From the NCBI RefSeq assembly GCF_900113135.1, contig NZ_FOOH01000001.1, positions 62,001-126,000 on the forward strand: a DNA stretch of 64,000 bases, in the 5' to 3' direction. Made by a program: the position numbers and the translations under genes. This DNA is from Salegentibacter agarivorans. Lineage in GTDB: Bacteria > Bacteroidota > Bacteroidia > Flavobacteriales > Flavobacteriaceae. Every line of letters starts with the position of its first letter. The first letter of the stretch is position 1. Of this stretch, positions 16,496 through 24,474 are shown piece after piece. Under the pieces are notes generated by a model, which was not told where the DNA came from, did no database searches, and saw nothing but the letters and a program-made list of their open reading frames with translations.

Positions 16496-18781
16496 TTGGA
16501 AAAAAAATTACTGGCACTTTTGTGCCTACTTTGGATAGGAAACCTGTTTTCTCAGGAAAATCAATTTAAAATACTGAATGCGAATAATAACGAACCTATA
16601 GAAGATGTTTCAATTTACAAGGCTTCATCGCTGGTTGCTGTTACAGATGAAGATGGGAATTTCAGCTTTACTTCAGGGGAATTACCTGGGGATTTTCAGA
16701 TTTCCGCCCTTGGTTTTGAAACCCTAGAAGTTGAACTTACCTCAAGCACTCCGCAGGAAATATATTTGAGTCCGACTTCCGAAACGCTTTCAGAAGTTGT
16801 GGTGCGTAGTACCGTAATTCCGAAATCACTTAGAGAAGTTCCGGCTTCGGTGAATCTTGTAACACAAACAGATTTTAATAGAACCGATGCTACCAACGTT
16901 CTGGAAACTTTTAATAATGTCCCCGGAATGTTTGTAAATCAGGGAGCTTTAAATACCAATAAGATCAATATTCGTGGTATTGGTGCGCGTTCGCAATACA
17001 GTACCAATAGAATTCAGGCGTATTTTGATGGTATACCGTTAACAACTGCAGAAGGAGAGCTCACCTTAGACGATTTTGACCAGGAAAGTTTAGATCGAAT
17101 AGAAGTGATAAAAGGTCCTACTTCCAGTATTTACGGCGCTGGATTGGGCGGTTCCATAAATCTATACTCCAAACAGTTAGGAAAAGAAGAAGCCCGCTTA
17201 GGATTAAAAACGCAGTATGGAAGTTTTAATACCCGCAAACAGGTTTATCAGGCTTCAAATACAACCGCTAATTCTGGTTTATTTGCAACTTTTAGTAATT
17301 TAACCAGCGATGGCTACCGCGACAATGGAAATTACGATCGGAAGTCGGCTTTAGTAAACGGAAGTCTTAAAACCAACGAAAATGGAAGTTTATCTTATCT
17401 CGCAAATTTCACCCGCTTAAAAGCTTTTATTCCGAGTTCTATTAATGAAGAAGATTTTTTAAACAATCCGGGACCCGCGGCATTTACCTGGGGCCAATCG
17501 CAGGGATATGAATCTTATGATCGTGGCATGCTGGGAGGTTCTTATACACATTCACTTTTTGATAATTTAAAGAATACCACAAGTATATTTCTGAGTTTTA
17601 GAAATGCCTACGAGCCGCGACCATTTGACATTTTAAAGGAAGAGCGTGTTTCGGCGGGGGTTCGAACTAAGTTCAATTTAAATACCCAGGTTTTTGAATT
17701 TCCTTCAGAAATTAGTTTTGGTGCCGAATATTATAATGAGTGGTATGAAACCGGAACTTTTGCTAATTTATACGAAGATTTTCCCGGCGAAGGAAGTGTT
17801 TTAGGTGAGCGTGAAAGCAACAATGAACAGGACAGAAATTATGCTAACTTTTTCGCTCAAATTAATTTTGAAATTACTGATAAATGGAACCTAGAAGCAG
17901 GTTTTAATTTAAACACCACAAATTATAGTTTAACCGATCTTTATACGCAAGACGAAGTAGACCAAACCGGGGATTACGGTTTTGATCCTGTTTTTTCGCC
18001 AAGACTTGGAACAAGTTATGAAGTTGGCGCCGGAAAGAATATCTACGCGTCCATAAGCCACGGATTCTCAACACCCACCGTTGCTGAAACCTTAACTCCT
18101 GAAGGGCAGATAAACACCAGTCTGGAACCCGAAACCGGAATCAATTATGAAGCCGGATTTAAAGGAAATTGGCTTCAAAATAAATTATATACAGAAATTT
18201 CTGTGTACTCCATTCAGATAGAGAATTTGCTGGTTGCGCAACGCGTGGCAGAAGATCAATATGTGGGTATAAACGCAGGAAAAACCAATCATAACGGAAT
18301 TGAGTTTCTTACTAACTACCGTTTTTTAGTTGGTCCTGGTATTTCAATTAAACCTTATGTAAACGGAGCCATAAACTTTTTCGAATTTGATGAATTTGTA
18401 AATAATGATGAAGATTTCTCCGGAAATGAACTGCCCGGTGTACCAAAATATACAATAAACCTTGGAGTCGATGTTCAGAGCGAATCAGGTTTTGAATTTT
18501 TTGGAAATTTTAGAAACGTAGGAGAAATTCCTCTGGATGATGCCAATTCAGGTTACACAGATGAATACAGTTTAGTAAACTTAAAAGCTGGTTATACTTT
18601 CAATATTTTTCAGGAACTAAATTTAAATTTATACGGCGGTGTAAATAACGCCCTGGATGAGCATTATGCCGCGAGTGTATTAACCAATGCCGTTGGCTTT
18701 GGGGGTGCCGCTCCACGTTATTATTATCCCGGGAATCCCAGAAACTATTTTGGAGGTGTTCAACTGAATTATATTTTTTAA
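16496..18781 (+). CDS. TonB-dependent outer-membrane receptor
   Basis: A 761-residue receptor. It has a signal peptide (to about residue 20), a carboxypeptidase-regulatory-like beta domain (DVSIYKASSLVAVTDEDGNFSF), a plug domain (SLREVPASVNLVT ... INIRGIGARSQ ... DRIEVIKGPTSSIYGAGLGGSINL), and a 22-strand barrel ending in an aromatic residue (YIF). No upstream ATG is in frame, so TTG at 16496 is used as start. There is no SusD partner, so it is a FecA/CirA-type small-molecule transporter rather than a SusCD glycan system. The cargo is unknown; context suggests PQQ or the sugar handled by the dehydrogenase. Confidence 0.9.
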   Translation: MEKKLLALLCLLWIGNLFSQENQFKILNANNNEPIEDVSIYKASSLVAVTDEDGNFSFTSGELPGDFQISALGFETLEVELTSSTPQEIYLSPTSETLSEVVVRSTVIPKSLREVPASVNLVTQTDFNRTDATNVLETFNNVPGMFVNQGALNTNKINIRGIGARSQYSTNRIQAYFDGIPLTTAEGELTLDDFDQESLDRIEVIKGPTSSIYGAGLGGSINLYSKQLGKEEARLGLKTQYGSFNTRKQVYQASNTTANSGLFATFSNLTSDGYRDNGNYDRKSALVNGSLKTNENGSLSYLANFTRLKAFIPSSINEEDFLNNPGPAAFTWGQSQGYESYDRGMLGGSYTHSLFDNLKNTTSIFLSFRNAYEPRPFDILKEERVSAGVRTKFNLNTQVFEFPSEISFGAEYYNEWYETGTFANLYEDFPGEGSVLGERESNNEQDRNYANFFAQINFEITDKWNLEAGFNLNTTNYSLTDLYTQDEVDQTGDYGFDPVFSPRLGTSYEVGAGKNIYASISHGFSTPTVAETLTPEGQINTSLEPETGINYEAGFKGNWLQNKLYTEISVYSIQIENLLVAQRVAEDQYVGINAGKTNHNGIEFLTNYRFLVGPGISIKPYVNGAINFFEFDEFVNNDEDFSGNELPGVPKYTINLGVDVQSESGFEFFGNFRNVGEIPLDDANSGYTDEYSLVNLKAGYTFNIFQELNLNLYGGVNNALDEHYAASVLTNAVGFGGAAPRYYYPGNPRNYFGGVQLNYIF

Positions 18782-18790
18782 AAACTCAGG

Positions 18791-18825
18791 AAAACCTCAC
18801 AGGGTTCCTAATCCGGTGAGGTTTT
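18791..18825 (+). terminator. terminator of the dehydrogenase-receptor operon
   Basis: AAAACCTCAC (18791-18800) pairs with GTGAGGTTTT (18816-18825), and the stem continues inward with one wobble and ends in a T-run. It begins ten bases past the receptor stop. Similar CCTCA-type stems occur at 41422 and 55264. Confidence 0.8.
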
Positions 18826-18843
18826 TCTAAATTTTAATATTAA

Positions 18844-18880
18844 ACGTCATCGCAAGCGAAGATTGAGCGCGGCGATCTTT
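18844..18880. repeat. dispersed GTCATTGCGAG-family repeat
   Basis: CGTCATCGCAAGCGAAG...GCGGCGATCTTT is a diverged member of the GTCATTGCGAG...GCAATCT family seen at 19045, 23699, 23777, 25463, 26725 and 55204. It flanks the first heptad array. Confidence 0.65.
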
Positions 18881-18883
18881 TTT

Positions 18884-18974
18884 AGTTAAAAGTTAAAAGT
18901 TAAGAGTGAAGAGTGAATAGTTAAAAGTGAAAAGGTAAGAGAGAAAAGTTAAGAGTAAAGGATAAGAGAAAAAA
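18884..18974 (+). repeat. degenerate heptanucleotide tandem array, plus orientation
   Basis: About 12-13 consecutive units in strict 7-nt phase, such as AGTTAAA, AGTTAAG, AGTGAAG, AGTGAAT and AGTGAAA, with a loose consensus AGTKAAR. Length is kept while the sequence drifts. No coding frame or motif is seen in it. It lies in the roughly 500-base gene-free stretch between the TonB receptor and pyruvate carboxylase. Confidence 0.75.
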
Positions 18975-19044
18975 GCTAGAAAAAAGAGAGTAGGGGTTAA
19001 ATTCTGAAATCAACATTACCAACTACTAATTCAAGACACAGAAT

Positions 19045-19084
19045 AGATTGCCACTTCCCGCTACTGCATTCTCGCAATGATGCG
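19045..19084. repeat. dispersed GTCATTGCGAG-family repeat, opposite orientation
   Basis: AGATTGCCACTTCCCG...TCTCGCAATGATGCG reads as the reverse orientation of the family member at 18844. The two copies lie on either side of the first array, and the second array follows. Confidence 0.6.
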
Positions 19085-19099
19085 CAACCCAAAATAATA

Positions 19100-19200
19100 A
19101 ACCCTCAACAACAAACATACAAGAACCAAGAACTCACAACCGATAACCGAAAACTCAAAACTCACAACTGCCAACCGGGAACCCACAACCGAAAACCGAA
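19100..19200 (-). repeat. degenerate heptanucleotide tandem array, minus orientation
   Basis: From 19131 ten units stay in 7-nt phase: AACTCAC, AACCGAT, AACCGAA, AACTCAA, AACTCAC, AACTGCC, AACCGGG, AACCCAC, AACCGAA, AACCGAA. Four looser units precede them. Read on the minus strand they are RGTTNNN heptads (GTTGTGA-like), comparable to the array at 18884, so the two arrays form an inverted pair about 150 bases apart. Confidence 0.75.
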
Positions 19201-19308
19201 AAAACTTTTATATAAAATTTAGCATAAAAATATCCCATACTTCTGAATGTTTTAATAGTTTACGGCAATAACTAACTATTGCTAATTAACTCAGCCAAAA
19301 ACATGATG

Positions 19309-22300
19309 ATTCAAAAAGTATTAGTAGCCAATCGTGGGGAAATCGCGATTCGAATTTTTAGAGCCTGCACTGAAATAGGAATAAGAACGGTAGGTATCTT
19401 TACCTTTGAAGATCGCTACTCCCTGCACCGCTATAAGGCCGATGAATCTTACCAAATAGGCCCCGATAAAGAGCCCTTAAAACCTTACCTGGATATAGAT
19501 GCGATAATCAATACCGCCAAAGAGGTGGGGGCTGATGCTATTCATCCCGGTTACGGATTTCTCTCAGAAAACGCCGATTTTGCTCAAGCCTGTAAAGACA
19601 ACAATATTATTTTTATTGGGCCAGAGGTTTCGGTATTAAAAAGCCTGGGCGATAAAGTCACCGCCAAAACAGTAGCGGTAAAAAACAATGTGCCGGTGAT
19701 TCAGAGCAACGAAAAAGATCTGGAAAGTCTGGATATTGCTATTGAAGAAGCCAACCGTATCGGCTATCCCATTATGCTGAAAGCCGCCAGCGGTGGTGGA
19801 GGCCGCGGAATGCGAGTGCTTAGGGAAGAAGCTGAATTGAGAAAAGCTTTTTCAGAATCTAAACGCGAGGCACTGAATGCCTTTGGAGATGATACTGTTT
19901 TTATTGAAAAATTTATTGAAAATCCGAAGCATATTGAGATCCAGATCGTGGGAGACAACCACGGGAATATGGTGCACCTTTTTGAGCGTGATTGCTCTGT
20001 GCAACGCCGTTACCAAAAGGTGATTGAATTCGCACCTTCCTATAACCTTGACCAAACTACCAAGGAGAAACTTTATGAGTATGCCGTGAATATTTGTAAA
20101 GCGGTGAATTATAATAATATTGGTACAGTAGAATTCCTGGTCGATCACGATGGCAGTATTTACTTTATCGAGGTGAATCCACGAATTCAGGTAGAACATA
20201 CCGTTACCGAAGTCGTTACCGGTATAGACCTGGTTAAAGCGCAGTTGTTTATTGCCGGTGGATATAAACTAAGTGACGAGCAGATAAAAATTAAAGATCA
20301 GGAATCGCTTAGCACAAACGGATTTGCCCTGCAATGCAGAATTACTACCGAAGATCCCGCCAACGATTTTCAACCCGATTATGGTACCATTACCACCTAT
20401 AGAAGTGCCTCTGGATTTGGAATTAGGCTGGATGCCGGGAGTTTGTATCAGGGCGTGACTATTTCGCCTTTTTTTGATTCTATGCTGGTAAAAGTTTCTG
20501 CCAGCGGTAGAACTTTAGACGGTGCCTGCCGTAAAATGCGTCGGGCTTTAGCTGAATTTAGAATTAGGGGCGTAAAGACCAATATTCCGTTTTTAGATAA
20601 TATTCTTCAGCATGAAAAATTTAGAGAGGGAAGCGTAACGGTAAATTTTATCGCCAATAACCCCGATCTATTTAAACTGAAAGAAACCCGAAACCGCGCT
20701 ACCAGGATGGTTGAATTTCTAGGTGATGTAGTGGTGAATGGAAATCCCGATGTAAAGGAAATAATAGAAACACCAAAACTAATAAAAGCCGATGTTCCTG
20801 CTTTTGATCACAACGTGGCGTATCCAAAAGGAACCAAAGATTTGCTTACCGAGTTAGGCCCCGATAAGTTTGCCGAATGGTTAAAGAATGAAAAGAAAAT
20901 TCATTTTACCGATACAACTTTTAGAGATGCCCATCAAAGCTTACTGGCCACCAGGATGCGAAGTACAGATATGCTAAAAGTGGCTGAAGGTTTTGCTAAA
21001 AATCATCCCGAAACATTTAGTATGGAAGTTTGGGGAGGCGCTACTTTTGATGTTTGTCTTAGATTTTTAAAAGAAAATCCGTGGGAACGTTTGCAATTAC
21101 TGCGAAAGGCGATGCCGAATATCTTGCTGCAAATGCTAATGCGAGGTTCAAACGGTGTTGGCTATACCGCTTATCCCGATAATTTAATCGAAAAATTTGT
21201 AGCTGAAGCCTGGGAAAATGGGGTAGATATTTTTAGGATTTTTGATTCCCTGAATTGGATGAAATCTATCGCGCCCTGTATTGAATATGTACGCAAAAAC
21301 ACTTCAGGCCTTGCGGAAGCTTCAATCTGTTATACCGGCGATATACTTAACAAAAACAGTAAGTATAATTTGGAGTATTATCTTCAGCTGGCAAGAGACA
21401 TTGAAAATGCCGGGGCACATATTTTAGCGATAAAAGATATGGCCGGACTATTAAAACCTTACGCTGCCGGCGAACTGGTTTCCGCATTAAAAGCTGAGAT
21501 CAATATTCCGGTGCATTTGCATACCCACGATACTTCGTCTATACAGGCGGCTACTTATCTGAAGGCCATAGAGGCCGGGGTAGATGTGGTAGACGTTGCG
21601 CTGGGTGGACTTTCGGGGCTTACCTCGCAGCCTAATTTTAATTCCCTGGTGGAAATGACGAAATCTGGCGAGCGTAAAGCTGATTTCAATATGGAAAAAC
21701 TCAATGAATATTCGCATTATTGGGAAGCGGTAAGAAAGTATTATTTCCCATTTGAAAGCGGACTTAAAGCTGGTACTGCCGATGTTTATAAACACGAAAT
21801 TCCCGGCGGACAATATTCTAATCTTAAACCTCAAGCCGAATCTTTAGGCCTGGCTTCAAGGTTTCACGAAATCACCGCGATGTATTCTAAGGTGAATAAG
21901 CTTTTTGGCGATATTATTAAAGTTACGCCAAGTAGTAAGGTTGTGGGCGATATGGCGCAGTACCTGGTGAGTAATAATTTGAGTATAGAAGATGTGATGG
22001 AGAAGGGTGAAAACCTTTCTTTCCCGCAGTCGGTGGTAAATTTCTTTAAAGGTGATTTAGGGCAACCTCACGGCGGTTTTCCTGCTGAGGTGCAAAAGAT
22101 CATTCTAAAAGATCAAAAACCTTATACCGATAGACCGAATGCACATTTAGAACCTATAGATTTTGAAAAAGAATTTAAGGAATTCTGCGATATTTTCAAG
22201 GAAGGAATGGGTCGAAAACTGGAAATGACCGATTTCCTTTCGTATAAATTATATCCAAAAGTATTTACCGAATATTTTAATCATTACCGAAAATTTGGAG

Positions 22301-22755
22301 AAGTAATGAATATTCCGACGCCAAATTTTTTCTACGGAATGCAACCAGGTGAAGAGATTACCGTAGAAATGGATAAAGGAAAAACCTTGCTTATCGAATT
22401 CTTATCGGTGGGAACTGCAGATGAAGATGGACTCGTAGATGCGTTTTTTAAGGTAAACGGCCAGACCAGAACGGTGAAAATTCAGGATAAATCGGTTAAG
22501 GTTGAAAAAGTGGTTCACCAAAAGATCGATAAGTCTAATGATAAAGAAGTAGGCGCTCCAATTCAGGGTTCAATTTCCTCAATTTTAGTCGAAAAAGGAC
22601 AGAAAGTCAAAAAGAACGAACCTTTATTTGTGATTGAAGCCATGAAAATGGAAACCACCATCACGGCGAATAAAGAAGGCGAAATAGACGAAATAATACA
22701 CAAAGAAGGTACCATGGTCTTTGCCGATGATTTGGTTATTAAGCTGAAAGAATAG
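19309..22755 (+). CDS. pyc: pyruvate carboxylase
   Basis: This biotin enzyme makes oxaloacetate from pyruvate, bicarbonate and ATP to refill the TCA cycle. The best start is the ATG at 19309 (MIQKVLVANRGEIA); the frame is open upstream to 19279, which would add ten residues. Domains in order are biotin carboxylase (ASGGGGRGMR ATP loop, EVNPRIQVEHTVTE), the carboxyltransferase TIM barrel (FTDTTFRDAHQSLLATRMR, LHTHDTS), the allosteric linker, and the biotin carrier. The carrier lysine is in AMKMET at 22645-22647. The length is typical of the single-chain enzyme. BirA at 10833 is the likely biotinylating enzyme. Confidence 0.97.
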   Translation: MQKVLVANRGEIAIRIFRACTEIGIRTVGIFTFEDRYSLHRYKADESYQIGPDKEPLKPYLDIDAIINTAKEVGADAIHPGYGFLSENADFAQACKDNNIIFIGPEVSVLKSLGDKVTAKTVAVKNNVPVIQSNEKDLESLDIAIEEANRIGYPIMLKAASGGGGRGMRVLREEAELRKAFSESKREALNAFGDDTVFIEKFIENPKHIEIQIVGDNHGNMVHLFERDCSVQRRYQKVIEFAPSYNLDQTTKEKLYEYAVNICKAVNYNNIGTVEFLVDHDGSIYFIEVNPRIQVEHTVTEVVTGIDLVKAQLFIAGGYKLSDEQIKIKDQESLSTNGFALQCRITTEDPANDFQPDYGTITTYRSASGFGIRLDAGSLYQGVTISPFFDSMLVKVSASGRTLDGACRKMRRALAEFRIRGVKTNIPFLDNILQHEKFREGSVTVNFIANNPDLFKLKETRNRATRMVEFLGDVVVNGNPDVKEIIETPKLIKADVPAFDHNVAYPKGTKDLLTELGPDKFAEWLKNEKKIHFTDTTFRDAHQSLLATRMRSTDMLKVAEGFAKNHPETFSMEVWGGATFDVCLRFLKENPWERLQLLRKAMPNILLQMLMRGSNGVGYTAYPDNLIEKFVAEAWENGVDIFRIFDSLNWMKSIAPCIEYVRKNTSGLAEASICYTGDILNKNSKYNLEYYLQLARDIENAGAHILAIKDMAGLLKPYAAGELVSALKAEINIPVHLHTHDTSSIQAATYLKAIEAGVDVVDVALGGLSGLTSQPNFNSLVEMTKSGERKADFNMEKLNEYSHYWEAVRKYYFPFESGLKAGTADVYKHEIPGGQYSNLKPQAESLGLASRFHEITAMYSKVNKLFGDIIKVTPSSKVVGDMAQYLVSNNLSIEDVMEKGENLSFPQSVVNFFKGDLGQPHGGFPAEVQKIILKDQKPYTDRPNAHLEPIDFEKEFKEFCDIFKEGMGRKLEMTDFLSYKLYPKVFTEYFNHYRKFGEVMNIPTPNFFYGMQPGEEITVEMDKGKTLLIEFLSVGTADEDGLVDAFFKVNGQTRTVKIQDKSVKVEKVVHQKIDKSNDKEVGAPIQGSISSILVEKGQKVKKNEPLFVIEAMKMETTITANKEGEIDEIIHKEGTMVFADDLVIKLKE

Positions 22756-22796
22756 GTTGAATTTATATTCAATTAAAATCCTTTTTCGCAGAATAT

Positions 22797-22861
22797 GTAG
22801 CCAAAACCTCGAGATTCAGAAAGTCCGATTTTTTATCGGATTTTCGCGAGGTTTTGGCTAC
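22797..22861 (+). terminator. nested hairpin after pyruvate carboxylase
   Basis: GTAGCCAAAACCTCG (22797-22811) and its exact complement (22847-22861) form a 15-bp outer stem. Inside, TCCGAT and ATCGGA form a second hairpin around a T-run. It begins 42 bases past the stop and probably terminates transcription, but its size and nesting also resemble a dispersed repeat. Confidence 0.55.
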
Positions 22862-22863
22862 GG

Positions 22864-22948
22864 TTTTTGGCATTTTTGCCAAAAAATTCCTTGCAAAAGG
22901 CGTCTTTTTCTTTGCTTCGTTTCTTTTGGACGAGCAAAAGAAATGAAG
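22864..22948. repeat. two adjacent hairpin repeats
   Basis: TTTTTGGCA (22864-22872) pairs with TGCCAAAAA (22877-22885). Then CTTCGTTTCTTTTG (22915-22928) pairs with CAAAAGAAATGAAG (22935-22948) around GACGAG, with one wobble. The gap between pyruvate carboxylase and the UDG-like gene is mostly built of such inverted repeats; I see no gene in it. Confidence 0.6.
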
Positions 22949-23025
22949 GGCAGATACAACCAAACCCAGCTTTTGTCACGGAAGATTAAAAAATAACAAG
23001 AAACCAACGTAAAAAACGAAGCAGA

Positions 23026-23685
23026 ATGTTTCACCACACACATCCTTATAAACCTTTTATTCCGGAAAACGCTACAAAACTAATTGTAGGCACATTACCG
23101 CCCCCAAGATTTACGAAAGGGGAATTTAAGGAAGGAGACGTGAACTTCTGTTACGGCAGTCGGGACGGACTTTTATGGATTGTTTTGGATAATATTTTTG
23201 ATCTCGATCTAAAATTTGAAACTACGAAGGCAGCTATAAAGCAACGCAAAGAATTTCTTGAAAAAAGAGGAATTGGTATCTGCGATATGGTAGAAAGCAG
23301 TAGGAGAGAAAAGGTAGATGCTTCCGATCTCGGGATGCAAAAGGTGGAACTTAGAAATATGGTGGGAATTTTAGAAAAACACCCAAAAATAGAAACCCTG
23401 CTCTTTACCGGTGGAAATTCCAAAAATGGTCCTGAGTATTTTTTTAGAAGACATCTAAAGGAAGTTGAAAGTGATATTAGGTTAAAAGTGATTTCTAACG
23501 AGGTGCCCAGGATTCACCAGTTTGTGCTAAAGGGCCGACTTATAAGAACGGTTTCTTTAACGGCACCATCGGGTTCGGCCAATCGAGCTATTGGTAGTAT
23601 GGAGCTTTATAAACAACTGAAACAAAAGAATGAAGATTTTAATACGATAGATTTTAGAGTGATGCAGTACAGAGAGTGGTTTTAA
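23026..23685 (+). CDS. uracil-DNA glycosylase superfamily-like protein
   Basis: A 219-residue cytoplasmic protein. The N-terminal block LIVGTLPPPRF, followed by GDVNFCYGSRDGLLW, looks like the substrate-loop region of the UDG superfamily. LLFTGGNSKNGPEYFFRRHL and the C-terminal LTAPSGSANRAIGS resemble the later strand and the leucine-loop region. If so, it would excise damaged bases such as uracil or hypoxanthine. The usual GQDPYP or HPS motifs of the well-studied classes are absent, so the lesion cannot be stated. The gene stands alone, flanked by repeats. Confidence 0.6.
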   Translation: MFHHTHPYKPFIPENATKLIVGTLPPPRFTKGEFKEGDVNFCYGSRDGLLWIVLDNIFDLDLKFETTKAAIKQRKEFLEKRGIGICDMVESSRREKVDASDLGMQKVELRNMVGILEKHPKIETLLFTGGNSKNGPEYFFRRHLKEVESDIRLKVISNEVPRIHQFVLKGRLIRTVSLTAPSGSANRAIGSMELYKQLKQKNEDFNTIDFRVMQYREWF

Positions 23686-23698
23686 AGTATTTAATATT

Positions 23699-23813
23699 CG
23701 TCATCGCGAGCGAAGGCAAGAAGCGCGGCGATCTTTTATTTTGAGTGAGGATTCAAAAAAACTATTTTATCAAGAAGAGATTGCCATGGCGACTGCGTCT
23801 CCTCGCAATGACG
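23699..23813. repeat. pair of GTCATTGCGAG-family repeats in inverted orientation
   Basis: CGTCATCGCGAGCGAAGG...GCGGCGATCTTT (23699-23737) faces AGAGATTGCC...CTCGCAATGACG (23777-23813). Together they make an imperfect inverted repeat of about 115 bases, the full form of this family. They lie in the gene-free stretch 23686-24114. Confidence 0.65.
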
Positions 23814-23850
23814 ATCCAAAATATTCGGAATTCGTGGGGCAGTTTCATTA

Positions 23851-23945
23851 CCATCATCGCGAGCAAGCCACACGTCAAGCTCCAAAATAAATTCGGGGTG
23901 ACGAATGATACGTCATCCTGAACTCGTTTCAGGATCTAAATTGAA
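23851..23945. repeat. mosaic of repeat fragments
   Basis: CATCATCGCGAGCAAGCC, ACGTCAAGCTCC...ATTCGGGGTGACG and CGTCATCCTGAACTCG followed by TTTCAGGATCTAAA follow one another. These are fragments of the GTCATTGCGAG and GTCATCCTGAA families. Nothing else is recognisable here; 23946-24049 is unremarkable AT-rich sequence. Confidence 0.55.
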
Positions 23946-24049
23946 ATTCTACCTACTTTTACCCTGAATGAAAGATTGAGTGAGACTTTGAAATGATTTA
24001 GAGAGAAGAACTTATAAATTTCGTTTAAAAAAATAATCTTAGTATAAAC

Positions 24050-24094
24050 AAAAACCCTGAATCTAAAAGTATAAACTTTCAAATTCAGGGTTTT
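24050..24094 (-). terminator. terminator of the THX dicistron
   Basis: AAAACCCTGAAT (24051-24062) and ATTCAGGGTTTT (24083-24094) form a 12-bp stem 21 bases beyond the THX stop on the minus strand. It is followed on that strand by a T/G-rich run. Confidence 0.75.
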
Positions 24095-24114
24095 CAGACG
24101 TAGTCAACTTACAA

Positions 24115-24249
24115 CTACTGTAATTCTTTCTTTTCCTGTTCGGCCATGGTGGTTGGTTTTACCTTAAATTTTTTACGTTTAGGTCTTAATTTTCCATGAG
24201 TACCGATCGCAATTTTTCCGCGTTTCGTTTTTTTGTCTCCACGTCCCAT
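24115..24249 (-). CDS. 30S ribosomal protein THX-like
   Basis: A 44-residue, strongly basic peptide beginning MGRGDKKTKRGKIAIGTHGK and continuing with RPKRKKFKVKP. The start MG(R/K)GDKKTKRGKI is the hallmark of the small bacterial 30S protein bTHX, which sits in a cleft at the head of the small subunit. The gene is too short for ordinary gene calling. It starts three bases after the stop of the 47-codon gene at 24253, so the two form a dicistron, closed by the hairpin at 24050-24094. Confidence 0.85.
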   Translation of the reverse strand: MGRGDKKTKRGKIAIGTHGKLRPKRKKFKVKPTTMAEQEKKELQ

Positions 24250-24252
24250 AAA

Positions 24253-24396
24253 TTACTTTTTATTCTGTTGGTCTTTTATGGTTTTTTCATCAATATCAAC
24301 CTTATTGGTCTGTTTATCAGTTTTCCCCGTTGGGTTGGTTGGATTTTCCTGACCTTTCTCTCTTTTTCTTTTATTATCTTCAATTGGACCGCCCAT
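24253..24396 (-). CDS. 47-residue hydrophilic protein of unknown function
   Basis: ATG at 24396 to TAA at 24253. The product begins MGGPIEDNKRKREKGQ and is almost wholly charged or polar (Lys, Asn, Asp, Gln, Thr), with no hydrophobic segment, so it is probably disordered and cytoplasmic. Support for coding is the tight 3-base spacing to the THX gene and a sensible composition. No family is recognised. It lies 78 bases downstream of trpA. Confidence 0.6.
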   Translation of the reverse strand: MGGPIEDNKRKREKGQENPTNPTGKTDKQTNKVDIDEKTIKDQQNKK

Positions 24397-24474
24397 AATT
24401 GTTGTTTTTTTGATTCACTTACTAAGATAATAATTCAGAATCTTAAAACCTGCCAAGACCATGTTAGAATTTGG

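Noticed and set aside
18844-19200. Replication origin
   Set aside because: The repeats are not DnaA-box-like and neither dnaA nor dnaN is near; heptad arrays alone are not enough.
22757-23043. Small frames in both directions after pyruvate carboxylase
   Set aside because: They run through hairpin repeats and read as repeat sequence; no coding pattern is visible.
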